NCBI GenBank assembly: GCA_022497145.1 | Contig: MU386097.1 | Location: 1-15,380 of the forward strand | DNA length: 15,380 nt | Reading direction: 5' to 3' | From: Rostrohypoxylon terebratum | Taxonomy: Eukaryota; Ascomycota; Sordariomycetes; Xylariales; Hypoxylaceae | Part shown: positions 10,229 to 15,380 of the stretch, piece by piece | Position numbering within the stretch: the first letter of the stretch is position 1 | How the letters are laid out: each line of letters starts with the position of its first letter | Translations under genes and position numbers: made by a program | Notes under the pieces: generated by a model | What the model saw: the letters and a program-made list of their open reading frames with translations, nothing else | What the model was told of the DNA's origin: nothing | The model's database searches: none

Positions 10229-12919
10229 CTAGTAGGGAGAATTGACGACGTCGTCCTTGCCAAGCTTATACCGCCCGCTCTCCCGTGTGCCGATTCGAGC
10301 GGAGCTTCGTCGCGGTACGAAGTCACCGGCAATGCTTTCTCTCGTGGGCCTCTTGAGATGCTGCTTTCCAACCATGTTCACCCAGTTGGGCAAGGTGACG
10401 ATGACGTTTTGATCAGTGCCGAATTTGAAGTCGTCCGCTTTGACGTTATCCTCGTAGCGTTTGATGATGTAAGGCGATTTAGAACCACGAATGACCTTGT
10501 CAAGGTTCCAGTCGATGATGTATGGTCCAGTTGCAGTGATAATGGAGGTCTCCTCATTCGTCTTACTTGTATTGAATCGAGCAGGCGTGAATGAGACGCC
10601 CTTGCCGGTTTCGTGGTGGAATTGAGCGACATGCTCGGGAGTCAGTGCGAGGCGACGAGGCTGAGGCTTAGAATCCGCAGCAAATGGCTTTTCGAAACCT
10701 AACTTGCCTTCGTTTTTACCAGACTTTTGCAGCGCGTCGATGAGTAGTAGATACGTGCGACAAGTTCCTAGTACCCAACGACCATCCGCAGATACGTCAA
10801 GACCGATGATAGGTTCGCCAAGAGCCGGGATGACGGTCTTCGCGTTGATACCTAGACGATCAAAGAGCCTAATATCACCCTTGTTGGAAGCAACAGCTAC
10901 GTAGCCCTTCTCCGTGGTAGACACCGACGAAAAATCATTCTTGGACACGTACTGCTTGAGTTGGGAGTCGACAAGCTTGTTGCCAGATAGACGTGGGTCA
11001 ATGCGGAATAGCGCATTTCGGGAGATACCTAAGAATGTTGGCTCGTGTGTCATCTGTGCAAACTTGTTCTCTGGTGCGAAAGTGACAACTGGAATATCAT
11101 CGTGGACGTTCCACTCGTCAACCACCTTTCCATACTCAAGGTCCATGCGATATAGCTTGTTGGGGTCCGTGTCGTTCTGCAGAATCAGGTTGCGATCTTC
11201 ATTGTGCAACATGACCTTTTTAGGGACGAAAGAAGCGCCCTTGGGTGTCTCGACTTTAGATATATTGGTGGTGAACTCCAGATGATTCTTAGGCGTATGT
11301 TTGAACACTCCAATTTTTGGACCTCGAACGACGAAAGAACGATCATGTTTGTAGCCAACAGCTAATGCAGAGTTTGTGTAGGGGTCTTTCGGCGCAGTCT
11401 CGACATCCTCTTCCTCTTCGTCGCTGTCGTAGTGTTCGCTACGCGGCGCGTCGTCTTCTGCCTCCTCCTCTTCAGGCTCAAGCTCTTCTTCATCCTCTTC
11501 CTCAATCGGGGCATCTTCCATATTCAAGTCTTCAAAAGCATCTAAGACATATTGACGGTCTTGCTCTTTCACCTTATTCCACTTGGTTTCGTTCAGCTGT
11601 TCCCAAAGTGCTCTCATCAGACCATCCTGAAATGTTTCTAGGGTCTTGTTGTCTTTGAACCTCAATAACCAAGAATAGGCGGAGCCGTCATTTGTAAATT
11701 GGTTGAAGATGAAGGAAAGGAATTCAAAATTGAAGACCGGATTAATATCAGCAATGACCGGAATGCCGAGCCACTGTTTGTCTTTGCTAGCAATGTGCAG
11801 CCAGTAGTTCCAGTTGCCAATATCTGACACCTGGGCTGTGACGGATGGGTCTTGAAGGACGAAGGCTCCCGAGGGAAAGTCGTAGAAGTGGAGCTCGCCG
11901 ATTTCCATGGACAGAATTTCGACTGGCTCAGGTTGGGTCGGTGCTTCGGGAGGCCCCTTCTGCTTAGAGGACTTCGTCTCAATTTCTTCCTCCTCATAAG
12001 CTTCTGGTTCTGGTTTTGCCAGGACAGACGAGGTAGACGGGATGCTATCCCTCTTAGCGCCAACGTTTGCCTCGTTCTTTAGCTGGAACATGGCGTCGGA
12101 TGATTCGATAGATCGTGCTAGAGTTGGGCTGTGAATTGGGCTAGCCTGAGGAATAGGTTGCTCTTCGAAATCGAACTGCTCAAGATCGGCCTCGGAGGCG
12201 GTTGAATGTGGTTTTCTGTACTTGCGCTCGTATTGACACTGTTTCGCGACACGTTCAAATGCACCAACTTGCGCAGATTTAATCGAGGGGTCGCAGACAA
12301 ATTCGTAGACGTCACCGACGTCTCCGCTCAAATCCTTCCAAGCGATTACGTTTTGCGATCCTTCTCTAATTTCCACGCGGAAGTGAAGAGCTTCGTCAAG
12401 GAGGAATGTCTTTTCGTCTTTCTCGGCGGCGAGGGCGTTTAGTTCTTCGTCTTCACCTTCCTCGTCGGCTAACTCAGCCTCGCCTTCTTCGTAAACCCGT
12501 TGTATGACAAGTTGATATTGGAAGTCTTGACCGGTTCGACGAATACGAGCGGTAGCGTCTTTGAAGATGAGTTCGGAGTATCCCTTTGGCGATAGAGGTC
12601 GGACTAGGTAGAGTTGACCTTGAGGCAGCTCTATCATAGACTCTTGGCTGCCTGTGCCGAAGATGAACTTGCCAACTATTTATTTATGTTAGTGGTATGC
12701 CCGTGCTAATTTAAAATATGAAATACTCCGCAGACTACGAAGTATGGGTATGGTGGGCATTTCCAAATTTGTTCGTGTTAATTTCAGGTTCCAAACAAAG
12801 TTCAAGACAACATTCTAGACTCTACCAAAGCTACCAAAGCGCTGTTTTGGGAACTGTTTTGGGACAAGACTGGCAACGAGGGGTAAGTTGAACCACTTAC
12901 CATTTTTGAGGACAAACAT
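10229..12919 (-). CDS. VID27: VID27 homologue, vacuolar import and degradation protein (821 aa)
   Basis: Exon 1 is 12919-12901 (six codons plus one base, MFVLKN). Exon 2 is 12675-10229. The 225-nt intron has a GTAAGT donor, a CACTAAC branch site near 12694 and a TAG acceptor. Joining them gives MFVLKNVGKFIFGTGSQES, the expected start of the family; the exon-2 methionine alone would lose 19 conserved residues. The N-terminal third holds the Vid27 N-terminal region (QGQLYLVRPLSPKGY, TARIRRTGQ). A PH-like central part (about 255-370) and a very acidic linker (about 390-432) follow. The C-terminal VID27 beta-propeller comes after the linker (SALAVGYKHDRSFVVRG; KGYVAVASNKGDIRLFD; LGLDVSADGRW-like LDVSADGRWVLGTC). 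In yeast, Vid27 is a cytoplasmic protein linked by name to vacuolar degradation of fructose-1,6-bisphosphatase; its molecular activity is not settled. The length matches fungal homologues, and no damage is seen. Confidence 0.96.
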
Positions 12920-13688
12920 ATTGTCCAAATAAAGGCTGATCCTTCAAAGAGAGGTCGGCCGATAGGAAGCGAGGAGAAGTATGATGGAGGGAAAATGATG
13001 TTCATGTACAAAATCAACAAAAAAAAAAGAGGGAGAGAACCCAATTTGTAGGAGACAGGGATCTCGTCGCGCTTGCCAGTCAACACCAGATCTTGTGTGT
13101 ATGATTCCTTGGTTTTTTTGGTGATGGTAGGTGGGTGGGAAAGTCCTGCGTCATAACTTGAACCATGGAAGGTAATCTTACTTTCCCTCCGTTTGCCTGG
13201 CTGCCTGGGTAACAGGTAGATAGGGCTTGAAAAGTGGGGGGTAAAGTGGCGTTGAGGATACACGCTGTGGCGTCACTACTGCGACGCCACCACTCTTTTC
13301 ATTAGGCGACATCAATGATTTCTGGCTTTAATGCAGCAACCCGTTAGCGACAAGGATCACATGGTTACAATGGGTTGTGTAACAATTGTGGAAGTCGCGT
13401 TTCTGGTTTCTGCTTCTGTCATCCATCCATCCTGCCATATCTGAAACAACTTACGGGTAGTAGCTGCCTTCATGTGATCAATTACATCATCACGTGCGTA
13501 GAATGCCCGTGTAGTACCCAGTCAACCAGTCTGCCAGTACATAGTACAGCATGTGATAATGGATCAAGTTAAAACATAAATCTTCGATATTTTCAATCAA
13601 ACAAACGCCGTTTAAGACCATCGAATAATGAGGTCCCTACCTAATAGTACCTACCAACACCTTCACCCACCTACGATTCCTTCCTGAT
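12920..13688. promoter_or_regulatory. VID27 upstream region
   Basis: On the minus strand the part next to the VID27 start is pyrimidine-rich, as expected of a fungal 5' UTR and promoter (for example the run of T on the minus strand at about 13019-13029). A hairpin/CRE-like inverted repeat is at 13267-13290. A TCACGTG E-box-like site is near 13491. No gene is supported; the 153-codon minus frame at 12802-13263 overlaps VID27 exon 1 and its intron and lacks protein-like composition. Confidence 0.45.
13267..13290. repeat. Inverted repeat GTGGCGTC / GACGCCAC
   Basis: Perfect 8-bp arms at 13267-13274 and 13283-13290 are separated by 8 bases, about 350 bp upstream of the VID27 start codon. The left arm runs into GCGTCAC, similar to a CREB/ATF-type half site. 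It could bind a dimeric regulator. Confidence 0.4.
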
Positions 13689-14459
13689 TCAATCCTTGTA
13701 CAAGTAACCAAAAGTATCATACCACTTGGTAACCAACTCATCGCCCAATCCCGCTCCGATTGTCTCCTCTCCCTTCTCCAGCTTCCCAGAAATCTCATTC
13801 ATAAACTCTTCTAATGATAGAGCATCGGGGTTGTTCTCCTTGGAGTTGTCATTGGGATTTTCTCGTTCCCGGTGAAGGGCAGTCGAGACAGTCGGTGGAA
13901 CAATTTCGACAACTCGGACCTTCGTATCCTTGAGCTGCGACCTCAGTGCCATAGAAAAGAAGCGGAGGAAGCTCTTGGTGCCATTGTACACGGGGTTGAT
14001 CATCGAAAATGGCACGAATCCCAGGACGCTAGTTACGTAGATAACGAGAGCATGCGGCTTGGATTTGAAGTGAGGCAATAATTCTACCGCGAGGTGCAGC
14101 GGGCCGCGAATGTTGATGTTTATCTCATTATCGGCCTTCGAGAGGAAGTCTCCCGGCGTCTGCTTTAGCACTTGCAGTGGCCTTTGCACCCCGGCATTGT
14201 TGACTAAGCAGTCAAGATCCGGGTGTTCTTTGATAATTCGGTCAATGAAGGCTGGAATATCGGCGATTGAGCCAGTATCCAGAACATAATACCCAACGGC
14301 TCCTATCTCCTTCGATGTAGCTTGGAGATTGGACTCCGTTCGTCCAGCAATGATGACCTTTTTTCCTTTCGATATAAAGTACCGCGAGATCTCTTTTCCG
14401 ATACCCCCACCTCCGCCTGTGACAAGGGCACAGTTGAAGTTCAAAAGATCTGGCGCCAT
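13689..14459 (-). CDS. Short-chain dehydrogenase/reductase, DltE-like (256 aa)
   Basis: A single exon. The cofactor-binding motif TGGGGGIG is at residues 14-21, NNAG at 87-90, the structural Asn at 116 (NINIRG), and the catalytic Ser144, Tyr158 and Lys162 in TSVLGF and YNGTK. This is a classical Rossmann-fold NAD(P)H oxidoreductase. AGR at 38-40 followed by T-E-S suggests an NADPH preference, which is inference. The overall pattern, including the C-terminal GAGLGDELVTKWYDTFG, resembles the DltE-like group (COG3967) widespread in fungi; the substrate is unknown. The frame stays open upstream to an ATG at 14615, which would add 52 residues. I chose the ATG at 14459 because the Rossmann strand begins right after it, its context (gcgATGG) is good and family members start here. 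It lies about 770 bp from the VID27 start codon, with no operon-like link. Confidence 0.93.
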   Translation of the reverse strand: MAPDLLNFNCALVTGGGGGIGKEISRYFISKGKKVIIAGRTESNLQATSKEIGAVGYYVLDTGSIADIPAFIDRIIKEHPDLDCLVNNAGVQRPLQVLKQTPGDFLSKADNEININIRGPLHLAVELLPHFKSKPHALVIYVTSVLGFVPFSMINPVYNGTKSFLRFFSMALRSQLKDTKVRVVEIVPPTVSTALHRERENPNDNSKENNPDALSLEEFMNEISGKLEKGEETIGAGLGDELVTKWYDTFGYLYKD

Positions 14460-15380
14460 CGCGACGAAAATAACAATGTTAACGCACTTAACAATGAGAG
14501 TATACCTCTGATTGCTTGAAGATACTAGTTTACGACATCTGGCTGCGTTCTTATTAAATGGAAGCACATCTCTATTTCCGGGATCTTTGGGAATATTATC
14601 TACCCGCCTATCCATAACCTACGCCATTGGGAGATTGCCGTAGAGTCATTCATGCATTAGTCAATTCCTCAGAAAACTGGCAAAAGTCTGGTGTTTACTT
14701 GCGATGCAGGTCGAAGCTTATCACCGATCACATTGATCTCTGTACGAATCTCGGAGATATCCCCTGTCAATATTAGTAATTGCTATAGACGAGTACAGAC
14801 TACCTACTAATCTCAATAAGCAGTCTGACAGCAGGCTTTCCGTCTTCGGAGCTAGGACTCGCCATAGCACCCCTAGGAATAGAAACCTTTTATCACAATT
14901 CATCCATATCTAATTCGGAGTCACCTATCTATTGATGTCTTCACACACGAGGATCTGTTTATTCGTCAGGAGTTCGTTAAGTTAATAATCATGTTGTAAT
15001 TATCCAGCTTCATGCCAATGCCACCGGTAATGTCTTGTTTCCCTCTCGTCTAGAGGATAGGTATTTTCGGCATTTGTCAAGTTGTCGAGTAGAAGAACAA
15101 TTCTTTCTTTCGTTTACAGAGACATGGTATAGCTGAGAGCTGAATATGAATAATCGTCAGGCGCAGCTTCTCATGTGGTTCTTGTCTGAGTATCTAATAC
15201 TTAAGCAGAGCATATTATCCTGAGGGATACGATAGGGGGCCACGGGCTTATCTGAAGAAGGTTCCAGTAAGGCCCATGTATCAAACAGGGCTCGGATCAA
15301 CTACACCAACTACACCAAGACCTTGAGTGTAGTGGGTGGATTATAATCCACCAAATACCCTCAGTGTGGTGGATTAGCGT
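14460..15380. other. Upstream region of the dehydrogenase gene
   Basis: No gene is supported on either strand; only short random frames are present. It should contain the promoter of the minus-strand dehydrogenase. The right end carries the inverted-repeat cluster listed separately. Confidence 0.45.
15301..15376. repeat. Cluster of direct and inverted repeats at the window edge
   Basis: CTACACCAA occurs twice in tandem (15301-15318). GGTGGATTATAATCCACC (15335-15352) is a perfect 18-bp palindrome. TAATCCACCA (15344-15353) pairs perfectly with TGGTGGATTA (15367-15376). The GGTGGATTA unit thus occurs three times in alternating orientation. This resembles the terminal part of a transposon or MITE, but the window ends before a second terminus or a target-site duplication could be seen. 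Confidence 0.45.

Noticed and set aside
10039..10371. 110-codon minus-strand frame at the 3' end of VID27
   Set aside because: It is out of frame with VID27 and composed mostly of 3' UTR and shadow sequence.
12802..13263. 153-codon minus-strand open frame
   Set aside because: It overlaps VID27 exon 1 and its first intron, and reads low-complexity pyrimidine-rich leader. There is no domain or family resemblance.
6144..14459. Beta-lactamase and dehydrogenase genes as part of a secondary-metabolite cluster
   Set aside because: They are more than 5 kb apart with the housekeeping-type VID27 gene between them, and no backbone synthase, transporter or cluster regulator is present.

Overview
The window looks like nuclear DNA of a filamentous ascomycete (Pezizomycotina, probably a Sordariomycete; the class is a guess). 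Genes are interrupted by short introns (42 to 225 nt) with GT..AG ends and CTRAY-type branch sites. The protein families are typical of these fungi: a Clr5-domain ankyrin protein, a secreted beta-lactamase-like hydrolase, a VID27 homologue and a DltE-like short-chain dehydrogenase. No bacterial operon signals, CRISPR array, rRNA or tRNA was seen.

Layout, left to right. (1) 228-4217, minus: one long gene that I rebuild as six exons coding about 1,209 residues, with an N-terminal Clr5 domain, two blocks of ankyrin repeats and an acidic tail. (2) 4218-6143: gene-poor DNA with three spaced copies of a GATTGG-containing repeat. It also holds a plus-strand remnant (5078-5672) of a small membrane-anchored protein gene, broken by a frameshift and two in-frame stops. 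(3) 6144-8195, minus: a four-exon gene for a secreted 587-residue beta-lactamase-family protein. (4) 8196-10228: about 2 kb without a convincing gene; a roughly 145-codon open frame at 9105-9541 may be a relic. (5) 10229-12919, minus: the VID27 homologue, 821 residues, with a 19-nt coding first exon. (6) 12920-13688: the VID27 upstream region. (7) 13689-14459, minus: an intronless 256-residue short-chain dehydrogenase/reductase. (8) 14460-15380: upstream DNA ending in a cluster of inverted repeats that runs to the window edge.

All four intact genes are on the minus strand, but they are far apart and functionally unrelated. I see no sign of a biosynthetic cluster or operon. VID27 is a housekeeping-type gene. 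The Clr5-ankyrin and beta-lactamase genes belong to expanded, variable fungal families, and the DNA around them (decayed gene, repeats) looks like accessory sequence. I did not find a clearly new biological system. The most informative results are the exon reconstruction of the Clr5-ankyrin gene and the decayed membrane-protein locus.
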